Source of the DNA: JACADW01 sp963747985 | GTDB lineage: Bacteria > Acidobacteriota > UBA6911 | Length of the DNA: 64,000 nt | Direction of reading: 5' to 3' | Assembly: GCA_963747985.1 (NCBI GenBank) | Contig: CAVVHG010000003.1 | Coordinates: 186,001 to 250,000, forward strand | Shown: piece by piece, positions 1 to 7,886 of the stretch | Position numbering within the stretch: the stretch's first letter is position 1 | How the letters are laid out: each line of letters begins with the position of its first letter | The notes under the pieces: model-generated | What the model was told of the DNA's origin: nothing | The model's input: only the letters and a program-made list of their open reading frames with translations | Databases searched by the model: none | Translations under genes and position numbers: made by a program

Positions 1-140
1 TTGCCCGTGCAGGAGGCTGCGATCTCGACCGCGCGCGGGAAGGAATCATTCAGACGCCGGGCGAGATCTCCCACCGCCTCCGCCTCCGACTCGAGGACGC
101 GGATGGCTGTCGCCAGTACCTTGTCCGAATCAGCAGTCAT
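1..140 (-). CDS. kdsD: Arabinose-5-phosphate isomerase, N-terminal part (partial)
   Basis: Only the first 46 codons lie in the window; the gene runs off the left edge. KdsD converts ribulose-5-phosphate to arabinose-5-phosphate, the sugar precursor of Kdo. The visible peptide begins MTADSDKVLATAIRVLESEA and continues with a helical segment ending in AVEIAASCTG. This resembles the N-terminus of KdsD/KpsF proteins just before the SIS domain, where the family reads roughly AV..I....G..V.TG.GKSG. The ATG overlaps the TGA of kdsA by four bases (ATGA), so the two are translationally coupled. Following kdsA, whose substrate it makes, strongly supports the call. The SIS catalytic domain is not visible, so the name rests on the N-terminus and context. 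Confidence 0.72.
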   Translation of the reverse strand, partial: MTADSDKVLATAIRVLESEAEAVGDLARRLNDSFPRAVEIAASCTG

Positions 141-961
141 GCCAGTCTCCTGACGCACGCTGAAATCTCCAGTATCTCGGCAAGAACCTTTTGCAGCAGC
201 GACAATCGGAGCGAGTTCGGCCCGTCGGAGAGAGCCCGTTCGGGGTCATCATGGACTTCCAGGAAAAAGCCGTCGACGCCGGCCGCCGCACCGGCACGCG
301 CGAGATGCGGGATGAAGCGCGCATCGCCGCCCGAGCGGTCGCCCTGCCCCCCGGGCGACTGAACGCTGTGAGTGACGTCGAACACGACCGGACAACCGAA
401 CTCGCGCAGGACTGCGAAGGATCGGAAATCCACGACCAGGTTGTTGTAGCCGAAGCACGTACCTCGCTCGGTCAGAAGTGCACCACGCGCGCCGGCCTCC
501 AGGGCCTTCCCGAGCACTTTTCCCATTTCGGCCGGCGACAGGAACTGTCCCTTCTTCAGGTTGACGACCTTGCCCGTACGCGCCGCCGCCTGGATCAGGT
601 CTGTCTGCCTGCACAGGAAGGCCGGTATCTGCAGCACATCGAGTACTGCTGCCGCCGCTGCGACCTGGTTGGTTTCGTGAACATCGCTCAATACCGGCAG
701 CCCGCTCAACGACCGCACCTTCTCAAGTATTCGCAATCCTTCGTCGGCGCCGGGACCTCGGAAGGAGGAGGAAGATGTGCGATTAGCCTTGTCGTAGGAG
801 GCCTTGAAGATCAGCTGGATGTCGAGACGGGTGGCGATTGCGGCGAGTTCCTCGGCCATCCTGAGGCAGTGGCGCTCGCTTTCGATCACGCAGGGGCCTG
901 CGATGAAGAACGGCTTGTCACGGCGCGCCTTCAGGATCTCCGCATCGAATCTGGCGTTCAC
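137..961 (-). CDS. kdsA: 3-deoxy-8-phosphooctulonate synthase (Kdo8P synthase)
   Basis: Cytosolic enzyme that condenses phosphoenolpyruvate with arabinose-5-phosphate to give Kdo-8-phosphate for the LPS inner core. The 274-residue protein is of normal length and has the family motifs: AGPCVIES at 21-28, KASYDKANRTS near 53-63, NLKKGQF, a TERGTCFGYNNLVVD stretch, FDVTHSVQ and SDGPNSL near the end. Cys24 in AGPC takes the place of the Asn of the E. coli type, which marks the metal-dependent class II enzymes (Aquifex type); the matching His (THSVQ), Glu (FLEVH) and Asp (SDGPNSL) ligands are present. The start codon is GTG, sharing GTGA with the pyrG stop. It lies between pyrG and kdsD, all leftward. 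Very secure. Confidence 0.96.
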   Translation of the reverse strand: MNARFDAEILKARRDKPFFIAGPCVIESERHCLRMAEELAAIATRLDIQLIFKASYDKANRTSSSSFRGPGADEGLRILEKVRSLSGLPVLSDVHETNQVAAAAAVLDVLQIPAFLCRQTDLIQAAARTGKVVNLKKGQFLSPAEMGKVLGKALEAGARGALLTERGTCFGYNNLVVDFRSFAVLREFGCPVVFDVTHSVQSPGGQGDRSGGDARFIPHLARAGAAAGVDGFFLEVHDDPERALSDGPNSLRLSLLQKVLAEILEISACVRRLA

Positions 962-2634
962 GAGAGTGATACCTGTTGCTGAGCCACGGCTTGAGTCTCC
1001 GCGACGCCGGCTTCCGCGGGTCGCTCTTCCCGTACCACGCCTGCCTTCCTCCGATACGAAGCGCCGATGAAGCCGGCAAACAGAGGATGGGGCAGAAACG
1101 GTTTTGACTTGAATTCGGGGTGGAACTGGCAGCCCAGAAACCAGGGGTGCCCGGGGAGCTCGACCATTTCAACGAATTTCCGGTCGGGGGAGTTGCCGCT
1201 GAACTTCAGCCCGTGGCTCGCGAGTCTCTGCTCGTACTCCCGGTTGAACTCGTATCGGTGGCGGTGCCGTTCCGAAATTTCCCGCTGCCGGTACACCTGG
1301 TAGGCCAGGGAGTCGGCATCGAGTTCGCAAGGGAACGAGCCCAGCCTCATGTTGCCGCCCATGATGTCGCTGCCCAGCAGATCGCGCAGCATGTAAAACA
1401 CCCGGTGTTCGGCGGACGGGTCGAATTCCGAGCTGTTCGCCGCGCTCAGACCGCACACGTTGCGCGCGAATTCGATCACCGCGCACTCCATGCCGAGGCA
1501 GATGCCGAAAAACGGGACGTGCCGCGTCCGCGCGTACTCGACGGCGCACAGCATCCCTTCGATGCCGCGCTTCCCGAATCCGCCGGGAACCAGCACGCCG
1601 TGAAACGATTCGAGCCGTCGCTCGGCGCGCCCGTCGAGGAGGTCCTCGGACTCGACCCACTCGAGTTCGACTCTGACCTGGTTTGCCAGGCCGCCGTGGT
1701 AAAGGGCTTCGTTGAGACTCTTGTAGGAATCCTCGTACTCGACGTACTTGCCGACGATGGCGATCCGGACCGAGTCTCTCGGGTTCTTGTCGCGCCGCAG
1801 CAAGTCCTCCCACAGCCTGAGATCCGGGTCCCGGGCAGGGAGACCGAGCTGGCGGACAATCGTGCCGTCCAGACCCTCGCTATGGAGCACGAGCGGCACC
1901 TCGTAGATGTTCCGCACGTCGAGCGCGGTGATGACTTCCTTTTCCGAAACGTTGCAGAAGAGCGCGATCTTGGCCTTGATATCGCGCGGGAGGAATCTAT
2001 CGGTACGGCAGAGCAGGACATCCGGCTGGATACCGATCTCCCTTAGTTCTTTCACGCTGTGCTGCGTCGGTTTGGTCTTAAGCTCGCTCGAAGTCGCGAT
2101 GTATGGGACGAGCGTCAGGTGGACAAAAATGGAGTTTTCCCTGCCGACTTCGTTTCGCATCTGGCGGATCGACTCGAGGAAGGGCAGGCTCTCGATGTCC
2201 CCCACGGTTCCCCCTATCTCCACGATAGCGACATCGACGTCCTGTGCCACTCTCTTGATCGTGTTCTTGATTTCGTTTGTGATGTGGGGAATGACCTGGA
2301 CCGTCTTGCCGAGGAACTCCCCTTTTCTCTCCTTTTCGATCACGGTGAGGTAGATCTTGCCCGTGGTGGAGTTGTTGTTCCTGGAGAGCCGGACGTTGGT
2401 AAATCGCTCGTAGTGCCCGAGGTCCAGATCCGTTTCGGTTCCATCGTCAGTGACGTACACCTCGCCGTGCTGGAACGGGCTCATCGTGCCCGGATCCACG
2501 TTGATGTAAGGGTCGAGCTTGAGGAAGCTGAGGCTTATCCCGCGGGCTTCGAGCAGCGCACCGATGGAGGCGCTGGCAAGACCCTTGCCGAGCGACGAAA
2601 GAACTCCGCCCGTAATAAAGATGTATTTCATCAC
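958..2634 (-). CDS. pyrG: CTP synthase
   Basis: Makes CTP from UTP, ATP and glutamine. CTP is also consumed by KdsB next door to form CMP-Kdo. The 558-residue protein opens with KYIFITGGVLSSLGKG, the nucleotide-binding loop of the synthetase domain (about 1-270). It continues into a class I glutamine amidotransferase domain with the nucleophile elbow FGICLGME near residue 380 and a late HPEF for the His/Glu of the triad. It is slightly longer than the E. coli enzyme (545), with an extra ~20-residue tail rich in Glu, Ala and Val. Two adjacent Met codons make the start ambiguous by one residue. It is coupled to kdsA by a four-base overlap. The pyrG-kdsA pairing is common in diderms. Confidence 0.97.
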   Translation of the reverse strand: MMKYIFITGGVLSSLGKGLASASIGALLEARGISLSFLKLDPYINVDPGTMSPFQHGEVYVTDDGTETDLDLGHYERFTNVRLSRNNNSTTGKIYLTVIEKERKGEFLGKTVQVIPHITNEIKNTIKRVAQDVDVAIVEIGGTVGDIESLPFLESIRQMRNEVGRENSIFVHLTLVPYIATSSELKTKPTQHSVKELREIGIQPDVLLCRTDRFLPRDIKAKIALFCNVSEKEVITALDVRNIYEVPLVLHSEGLDGTIVRQLGLPARDPDLRLWEDLLRRDKNPRDSVRIAIVGKYVEYEDSYKSLNEALYHGGLANQVRVELEWVESEDLLDGRAERRLESFHGVLVPGGFGKRGIEGMLCAVEYARTRHVPFFGICLGMECAVIEFARNVCGLSAANSSEFDPSAEHRVFYMLRDLLGSDIMGGNMRLGSFPCELDADSLAYQVYRQREISERHRHRYEFNREYEQRLASHGLKFSGNSPDRKFVEMVELPGHPWFLGCQFHPEFKSKPFLPHPLFAGFIGASYRRKAGVVREERPAEAGVAETQAVAQQQVSLS

Positions 2635-2837
2635 AAGTACCTCGAGCTAGATTTCACGGAAGAGAATAAGTATGAAGTACTCGGCAGATTAACAGCGAGT
2701 CGCCGCCGGATCAAGTGATTTGAACGCGCGGATCGCATCGGTAACTTTGAAGAATGCGCACCGACCGCCGAGTTCGCAGAGACAATCCTTTGTACCCAAT
2801 CCGGATAGCAGTCATTCCCGGCTCTGCGGTGACTTCC

Positions 2838-3602
2838 TCACGAGCTCTCAGCCAGTATCCGCTCCACGATACGGAGGTCCTCGGGCGTGTCTACGCTTAT
2901 CGAATCCTCGGCGACAGCCACCATGTACACCGGGTAGCCGTGCTCCAAGACCCGAAGCTGCTCCAGCGACTCGGCCATTTCCAGAGGGGTAGGGGGCAGA
3001 TTCACGAAGCGGAGCAGAAAATCGCGGCGGTAGAGGTAGATGCCCACATGCTTGAAATGGGCCGGCGCCACGACGCCCGCTGCGCGTTCGGCGGGAATCC
3101 CGGGAGAAGCCTGCTTCACATAGGGAATCGGGTGCCGCGAGAAATACAGCGCACGGCCGTCCCTTGCAGCGACAACCTTGACGATGTTCGGGTTGAGGAT
3201 GTCCGCCTCTTCGCGGAGAGTCACCATAGGAGTGGCGATCGTGAGCTCCGGGCATCTGCTCCCGAACTCGACCATGGCGTCGAGGGTCGACAAGGGGACG
3301 AGCGGTTCATCCCCCTGGAGATTCAGAATGAACTCCTCCCCGAGTCTCGACGCCACCTCCGCGACGCGGTCCGAACCGGTCTTGTGGCGCGGCGAAGTCA
3401 ACCAGGCTTCACCGCCCGCCGCGCGAACCACGGAAACGATCTCTTCGCTGTCGGTGGCTACGATCACGCGGCTGAGCGCGGCGCAAGCCCTTGCCCGCTC
3501 GAGCACCCGGAGGATCATGGGGACGCCGGCGATCTTCAGGAGCGGCTTGCCCGGCAACCGCGTGGAGTGCATCCGCGCAGGTATTACAGCGGCTGTCCCC
3601 AT
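2838..3602 (-). CDS. kdsB: CMP-Kdo synthetase (3-deoxy-manno-octulosonate cytidylyltransferase)
   Basis: Activates Kdo with CTP to CMP-Kdo, the donor used by WaaA. The 254-residue protein has the nucleotidyltransferase signature PARMHSTRLPGKPL near the N-terminus, the TGSDRVAE motif, and NLQGDEP near residue 95, which holds the metal-binding Asp. FKHVGIYLYRRDFL and the C-terminal SISVDTPEDL are typical of KdsB. Length is normal. A GGGGGAGAG ribosome-binding site stands upstream, and its G-run can pair with a C-run inside a preceding hairpin (see the regulatory entry). It is followed after 203 bases by pyrG. Secure. Confidence 0.96.
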   Translation of the reverse strand: MGTAAVIPARMHSTRLPGKPLLKIAGVPMILRVLERARACAALSRVIVATDSEEIVSVVRAAGGEAWLTSPRHKTGSDRVAEVASRLGEEFILNLQGDEPLVPLSTLDAMVEFGSRCPELTIATPMVTLREEADILNPNIVKVVAARDGRALYFSRHPIPYVKQASPGIPAERAAGVVAPAHFKHVGIYLYRRDFLLRFVNLPPTPLEMAESLEQLRVLEHGYPVYMVAVAEDSISVDTPEDLRIVERILAESS

Positions 3603-3635
3603 TTGCCGGCTCTCCCCCGGGGGCGCGGCGCCCCC
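3603..3635 (-). promoter_or_regulatory. Hairpin with alternative pairing to the kdsB ribosome-binding site
   Basis: On the minus strand, between kamA and kdsB, the order is G5 (3635-3631), a short GC spacer, C5 (3623-3619), then G5 (3618-3614), the last being part of the kdsB Shine-Dalgarno. The first G-run and the C-run form a 7-bp stem with a 3-base loop. The same C-run can instead pair with the following G-run, hiding the ribosome-binding site. The two pairings exclude each other. No T-run follows, so it is not an ordinary terminator. The pairing potential is seen in the sequence; a regulatory role is inference. Confidence 0.35.
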
Positions 3636-3661
3636 GTGTTGCTTGCGTCCGCAGAATCTCG

Positions 3662-4747
3662 TCAGAAGTTGATGACCCGGGCCTCGTTCTCGTCTCCTTC
3701 GAGGGCGCCGTCGACCTGCGGGTAGCGGTACTCCCTGCCCTCGAAGTTCCGCATCACCACCTCGTTTTCACCCAGCGTCAGCACGTACTCCGGAAGCAGC
3801 GGGATCTTGCCGCCGCCGCCGGGGGCGTCGATGGCGAACTGGGGCACGGCGAATCCGGTCGTATGACCGCGCAGGGCCCTGATTATGTCGAGGCCCACTT
3901 CGACCCGTGTCCGGAAGTGGTTCGTGCCCCGCGTGAGATCAGCCTGGTAGAGATAATAGGGGCGGACGCGCATCAGCAGCAGCTTGTGCATCAGCTCCTT
4001 CATCGTCCCCGGGTTGTCGTTCACCCCCTTCATGAGCACGGTCTGGCATCCCAGTGGTATGCCCGCATTGGCGAGCCGCTCGCAGGCCGCGCGGGATGCG
4101 GGCGTGATTTCGCGGGGGTGGTTGAAGTGCGTGTTCAGAAAGATCGGATGATACCTCCGGAGCATGTCGCAGAGGTCGTCGGTGATCCTGCTCGGCAGCA
4201 CGCACGGAATCCGTGTCCCGATGCGGACTATCTCCACGCTCGGGATCGCGCGCAGGCTCGAGATGATCTGCTCGAGCCTGCGGTCGCTGAGCATCAGCGG
4301 GTCCCCGCCCGAAAGCAGAACGTCGCGGACTTCCGGGTGGCTGCGAATGTACTCGATGCCCAGGGCAATCGTCTTCTCGCTGATCCCCCCGGCGCGGCCG
4401 ACCATCCGTTTTCTGGTGCAGAACCTGCAGTACATCGGGCACCGGTCGGTGACCAGGAGCAGGACACGGTCCGGATAGCGGTGCGTCAGGCGCGGGACCG
4501 GGCTGTCCTCGTCTTCGTGGAGCGGATCCTCCTCGGCTGCCTCGTCGTGCAATTCCTCGATGGAAGGCACGCTCTGCATCCAGATGGGGTCGCCCTTCTC
4601 GCGGATGAGATTGTAGTAGTAACGCGGTATCCGCATGGGATACTCGGCGCACACTTCATCGATCTCGGCGCCATCGACTCCATAGTCCTGGCTCAGTGTG
4701 ATTCCCTTTGTGACGCTGTCGCGCAGATCTGACATCCACTGTTCCAT
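3662..4747 (-). CDS. kamA: Lysine 2,3-aminomutase family radical SAM enzyme
   Basis: Expected to interconvert L-lysine and L-beta-lysine using SAM, a [4Fe-4S] cluster and PLP. The 361-residue protein has the cluster motif CPMYCRFC (Cys103, Cys107, Cys110) followed by TRKRMVG, the LLSGGDPL SAM-binding stretch near 144-151, and DAPGGGGKIPLLPEY with the likely PLP lysine K314. Asp270 (YQADLTRG) and Asp307 (IDAPGG) sit where Clostridium lysine aminomutase uses two Asp to bind the side-chain amine; glutamate aminomutases have Lys and Asn there. Lysine is therefore the better guess. It is shorter than the 416-residue clostridial enzyme. No EF-P, epmA or acetyltransferase (ablB) gene is adjacent. 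It follows two ATP-grasp genes after a 166-base gap and has a good AGGAG site. Substrate is inferred. Confidence 0.85.
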   Translation of the reverse strand: MEQWMSDLRDSVTKGITLSQDYGVDGAEIDEVCAEYPMRIPRYYYNLIREKGDPIWMQSVPSIEELHDEAAEEDPLHEDEDSPVPRLTHRYPDRVLLLVTDRCPMYCRFCTRKRMVGRAGGISEKTIALGIEYIRSHPEVRDVLLSGGDPLMLSDRRLEQIISSLRAIPSVEIVRIGTRIPCVLPSRITDDLCDMLRRYHPIFLNTHFNHPREITPASRAACERLANAGIPLGCQTVLMKGVNDNPGTMKELMHKLLLMRVRPYYLYQADLTRGTNHFRTRVEVGLDIIRALRGHTTGFAVPQFAIDAPGGGGKIPLLPEYVLTLGENEVVMRNFEGREYRYPQVDGALEGDENEARVINF

Positions 4748-4913
4748 ACTTCTCGACTCCTAATGCGGTAACAGGCTCGGTGCGCGCGCCCCGGTCCTCG
4801 AACGCAGGCGGAGAACACAGGGGCACGGACGAGCAGAAAAAGTTCCTCGGGAGCACCGTCGGCGTGCGTCGGTGCGCGGCATGAGCCGGAGGATAGCGGA
4901 TGTGGGGTCTTCC

Positions 4914-5954
4914 TCAGAGCGCATACGCCGTTGCGGCGACCCTTGCTCCCCTCGCCAGCGCCATCTCGGAGATGCGCAGGACCATTTCCGTGTAGGAATA
5001 GCCGGCGGCGCGGGCCGCCCTGACGAAGCCTGCCTCGGGTCCGATATCCGGGTTCGGATTTACCTCGAGGACATAGAGATTCCCCAACGCGTCACTCCGC
5101 ATGTCGACGCGGCCGTAGTCGCGGCATCCAAGAGCGTGGAAACTCCGCAGGGCCACATCCTTCACTCTCTCCTCGTAGCGCGCGGGCAGGTCGGCCGGGC
5201 AGATCGGAACCGTTCCCCGGTACATCGGGCTTTCCTCATCCCATTTGGCACGGTAGCAGACTATCCTGGGAATGTCCTGCGGCATGCCGCTGAAGTCAAT
5301 CTCAGATACCGCCAGCACCCTGGTCTGGCCGTCGCCCATGATGGACACGTTGAATTCCCGCCCATCGAGGTACTCTTCGACCAGTGCACCCTGCCGGTAC
5401 GTGTCGTGGATAAAGGCCACCTGCTCGTCCAGGTGAACCGTGTCATAACAGACGGAGGTCGACCGGATGCCGAGGCTGCCGTCCTCGCTCACGGGCTTGA
5501 CGATCACGGGGAAGCGGACGCGCCGGTTCCTGGGCCTATGGCCGGGCAGGTGCAGGTAGCCCCGGGCCGTGGGGATCTTGACCGTTCTCAGGAGCTGTTT
5601 GACCCGGAACTTGTTGAGTGCAAGTCCGAGCGCCAGCGGGCCCGAGCCCGTGTACGGGATTCCCATGAGGTCCAGCAGTCCCGCCACGCACATCTCCAGC
5701 TCGCACCTGCGGTTGATCTCTTCGCAGAGATTGAAGACGAACCGCGGGCCGATGCGTGCGAGCGTGTTGACGACATCCCTGGAGAAATAGTCGACGGCCA
5801 GCACGTACGGGTTGAAGCCTCCCTCACGCAGGCTCTCCTCCACGGCCCCGACTTCGTCGCGGATGATCGAAGAGGGGTAGATCGGATCCTGAGAGTCAAG
5901 TGCCTCGGCTAACGCAACCGAGTTGTGCAGGACAACGCAGTCGTATCGACCCAT
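4914..5954 (-). CDS. D-Ala-D-Ala-ligase-like ATP-grasp enzyme (first of a pair)
   Basis: An ATP-dependent carboxylate-amine ligase by fold. I see an N-terminal Rossmann-like part ending near PRFVFNLCEE, then ATP-grasp elements: FPVIVKPVSEDGSLGIRS (ATP-binding Lys and glycine-rich loop), GALVEEYLDGREFNVSIMG, and the metal-binding end GRVDMR...LYVLEVNPNPDIGPEAG. The 346-residue length fits Ddl, but the canonical Ddl motif around HG..GEDG is missing, and the last signature reads NPNPDIGP instead of the usual NTLPG-type. True D-Ala-D-Ala ligase activity is therefore doubtful. The start is taken as the ATG overlapping the upstream stop (TGATG); a GTG one codon earlier is possible. It probably acts with the neighbouring ATP-grasp and KamA enzymes, for example to join beta-lysine to another amino acid. 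That role is inference. Confidence 0.75.
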   Translation of the reverse strand: MGRYDCVVLHNSVALAEALDSQDPIYPSSIIRDEVGAVEESLREGGFNPYVLAVDYFSRDVVNTLARIGPRFVFNLCEEINRRCELEMCVAGLLDLMGIPYTGSGPLALGLALNKFRVKQLLRTVKIPTARGYLHLPGHRPRNRRVRFPVIVKPVSEDGSLGIRSTSVCYDTVHLDEQVAFIHDTYRQGALVEEYLDGREFNVSIMGDGQTRVLAVSEIDFSGMPQDIPRIVCYRAKWDEESPMYRGTVPICPADLPARYEERVKDVALRSFHALGCRDYGRVDMRSDALGNLYVLEVNPNPDIGPEAGFVRAARAAGYSYTEMVLRISEMALARGARVAATAYAL

Positions 5955-6976
5955 CACATCATCCCGTATCGCTGGAGTGCCGTGTCCAGCACAGTGTTGA
6001 TGAGCTGGTTGTAGCTCATGCCCGCGGCGCGGGCGGCTTTCGGAAAACAGGAGTTGTTTTCAGGCCTGGGAAGGATCCCCGGCAGCGGGTTCAGCTCGAT
6101 GATGTGCGGCCGCTCCATGCTGTCGAGCCGGACGTCGACGCGGCACCAGTCGCGGCAACGCAGGACCCGGTAGGCGTGCAGGCAGGTGCGCTCGATCTCT
6201 TCCCTGAGCTCCGGCCGCAACCGCGCCGGGCATTCGAATATCTCGAGCGGGTGACTGCAGTCGTCCCAGATCCACTTGGCTTCGTACGAATAGATCGGGT
6301 TCACGCCCGGCGGCAGCGAGTCGAATTTGATCTCGACTATGGGCAGGGCTCTCGCCTGATCACCGTTTCCAAGTATCGCAACCGTGAATTCCCTGCCCGG
6401 CAGATACTCTTCCACCAGGGCCGGCTCACGGTAGCTGTCGAGCAGCCAGGACACGCGCTCCTTCATCTCCTGGCGCGTGCGCACCAGCGAGTCGTTGCGG
6501 ATCCCGATGCTCGAGCCTTCGTAGAGCGGCTTCACGACCAGCGGATAGTGCAGGCTGTTGAACGAGAAGTTCTTGTAAGAGACGACGCGGAAACGCGCTG
6601 TGGGCAGCCCGTTGTACGCGAGGATCTCCTTCGCCCGTGCCTTGTCCAGGCACAGGTTGAGCGTCAGCGGATCGCTTGCGGTGTACGGAAGCCCGAGGTA
6701 TTCCAGCATCGCCGGGATGTGACCTTCGCGGCACGGGCCGGTAGTCCCCTCGGCCATGTTGAACACAATGTCAGGCCGGGTATCCCGAAGTGTTTCGTAA
6801 GCGTGATCGGCCGCATCCACCGCGATGACTTGATGGCGCTCGCTCAGCGCGTCGACTACGGCCTGCACTGTTTCGGCGTCGTCCCATTCAGCCTGGGATT
6901 CCGCCGTACTACCAGGAGGGTCTTGCGTCTCTTCGGAGTCCCCCCTCTTCATGTTGTACGTATAAGCAACTTTCAT
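5954..6976 (-). CDS. D-Ala-D-Ala-ligase-like ATP-grasp enzyme (second of a pair)
   Basis: Paralogous in layout to the next gene. It has an N-terminal domain with DIVFNMAEG, then ATP-grasp elements YPLVVKPLYEGSSIGIRN, ALVEEYLPGREFTVAILG, and the metal-binding end CRVDVRLD...HIIELNPLPGILP. Its NPLPG signature is closer to authentic D-alanine ligases than its partner's, but the N-terminal HG..GEDG loop of Ddl is absent. Length is 340 residues. It is the first gene of the leftward run, with a promoter at 7002-7030 and a GGTAAGGGG ribosome-binding stretch. It is coupled to the second ATP-grasp gene by TGATG. Two unequal ligases in a row suggest sequential additions to one product. Substrates cannot be read from the sequence. 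Confidence 0.75.
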   Translation of the reverse strand: MKVAYTYNMKRGDSEETQDPPGSTAESQAEWDDAETVQAVVDALSERHQVIAVDAADHAYETLRDTRPDIVFNMAEGTTGPCREGHIPAMLEYLGLPYTASDPLTLNLCLDKARAKEILAYNGLPTARFRVVSYKNFSFNSLHYPLVVKPLYEGSSIGIRNDSLVRTRQEMKERVSWLLDSYREPALVEEYLPGREFTVAILGNGDQARALPIVEIKFDSLPPGVNPIYSYEAKWIWDDCSHPLEIFECPARLRPELREEIERTCLHAYRVLRCRDWCRVDVRLDSMERPHIIELNPLPGILPRPENNSCFPKAARAAGMSYNQLINTVLDTALQRYGMM

Positions 6977-7001
6977 CCACCCCTTACCTTTCTCGTATGT
7001 T

Positions 7002-7030
7002 CATATACGGGAATCCTGAATTGGTGTCAA
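7002..7030 (-). promoter_or_regulatory. Sigma70-type promoter for the ATP-grasp/kamA run
   Basis: On the minus strand TTGACA (7030-7025) is followed after exactly 17 bases by TATATG (7007-7002), about 26 bases before the ATG of the first ATP-grasp gene. The -35 is perfect and the -10 matches four of six. It probably drives the ligase pair and possibly the downstream kamA and Kdo genes. Confidence 0.65.
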
Positions 7031-7295
7031 GCGATTTTTGGGTCGACGGCACAAGATAATGGGCCCGAAACCTCACAGGGCACCAAATCTTGTATAGGAA
7101 GGATGTTGAAATTGCGCCGGCATTCATCAAGCAACAATTGTGCCATTTCCATGACAAATGTCCCTGCCCGGCCGCCCAACCGCTCCCCGGCTGCGGCCGC
7201 GAGTGCCGTTCCAGTGCCGGAATTCAGCCTTTGAATAACCGTCCTGCGATCAGGCAATCCGCAGTGCCGGTTGCGTCGGCACACCGCGGTTTTTC
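7031..7295. other. Divergent intergenic stretch, no gene recognised
   Basis: Together with the two flanking promoters this leaves about 375 bases between the ATP-grasp and DUF2085 genes. Open frames cross it on both strands, but none has a convincing ribosome-binding site or family resemblance. The base composition is less GC-biased near the two promoters. I see no tRNA, riboswitch or repeat here. Confidence 0.4.
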
Positions 7296-7323
7296 TAGAC
7301 CGGCAGCCGACTTTGCGTATAAT
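7296..7323 (+). promoter_or_regulatory. Promoter for the DUF2085 gene pair
   Basis: A perfect -10 TATAAT (7318-7323) is preceded after 16 bases by TAGACC (7296-7301), which matches the -35 consensus at four of six. The expected transcript start near 7330 lies just before the DUF2085 ATG at 7353. Confidence 0.55.
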
Positions 7324-7352
7324 GACGGGCGTCGTCATTGCCGAATGCCCGC

Positions 7353-7886
7353 ATGGCCAACAATCATCGATTCCTGACCTTGCCTGACTGCAGCGCCAGA
7401 TTCGCGCTGGTTCTTCTCTGGGGTGCGCTCGCATCTGCCGCGGTCGCGGCGCCGCTTCTGGCGTCGCGCTCCGATTCATTGCTCGCCGCGGCGCTCTACA
7501 TGTTGCTATCGCCCGCGTGTCATCAGGATCCGGCCCGTTCGTTTTTCCTGCTTGGGCATCCCTGGGCTGCATGTCATCGCTGTTCGGGGATCTATATCGG
7601 GCTTTTCGTGTCGACCTTGTTTGCGTCACGAGCGCCTTCGGCTCTTGTCAGCTGTCGTCAGCGGCGAATCCGCGTGGCGCTGGGGGCGCTTCCGCTGCTG
7701 GTCGATGCCCTGCTGCCCTTCACAGGGCTCTGGACAAACACGCCCTGGAGCCGCTTCGCCACGGGCCTCGTCTTCGGCGCGATGCTCTCAACGCTGCTCG
7801 TCCCGGGTGTCTCGGAGTTGTTTCCGCAAATCTCCCGCCGGCTGCTGCGCGCTCACGTGCGCCATTTTCATGGAGACCTCGCATGA
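7353..7886 (+). CDS. DUF2085 family membrane protein
   Basis: A 177-residue membrane protein of unknown function. The DUF2085 signature is present: CHQDPARSFFLLGHPWAACH followed by RCSGIYIGL, with conserved Cys and His on a short loop between hydrophobic segments. I count about three to four membrane segments: one near the N-terminus (LVLLWGALASAAVAAPLLA), one around YIGLFVSTLFAS, one around VALGALPLLVDALLPF, and one around FATGLVFGAMLSTLLVP. I take the ATG at 7353; a TTG five codons upstream is in frame, but neither has a clear ribosome-binding site. The stop overlaps the next ATG (ATGA). The Cys/His cluster hints at metal or haem binding, which is unproven. Confidence 0.8.
   Translation: MANNHRFLTLPDCSARFALVLLWGALASAAVAAPLLASRSDSLLAAALYMLLSPACHQDPARSFFLLGHPWAACHRCSGIYIGLFVSTLFASRAPSALVSCRQRRIRVALGALPLLVDALLPFTGLWTNTPWSRFATGLVFGAMLSTLLVPGVSELFPQISRRLLRAHVRHFHGDLA

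Noticed and set aside
191..982. Plus-strand open frames antisense to kdsA and pyrG
   Set aside because: High-GC shadow frames; the minus-strand genes are unmistakable.
3614..3635. Terminator between kamA and kdsB
   Set aside because: The hairpin is strong, but no T-run follows and the next bases are the kdsB ribosome-binding site.
4748..4913. Terminator or attenuator between the second ATP-grasp gene and kamA
   Set aside because: A GCACCG/CGGTGC stem exists, but the five T lie 12 bases away; too weak to list.
7027..7629. Long open frame on the minus strand across the divergent promoter region
   Set aside because: It crosses both promoters and most of the DUF2085 start, has no ribosome-binding site and looks compositionally random.
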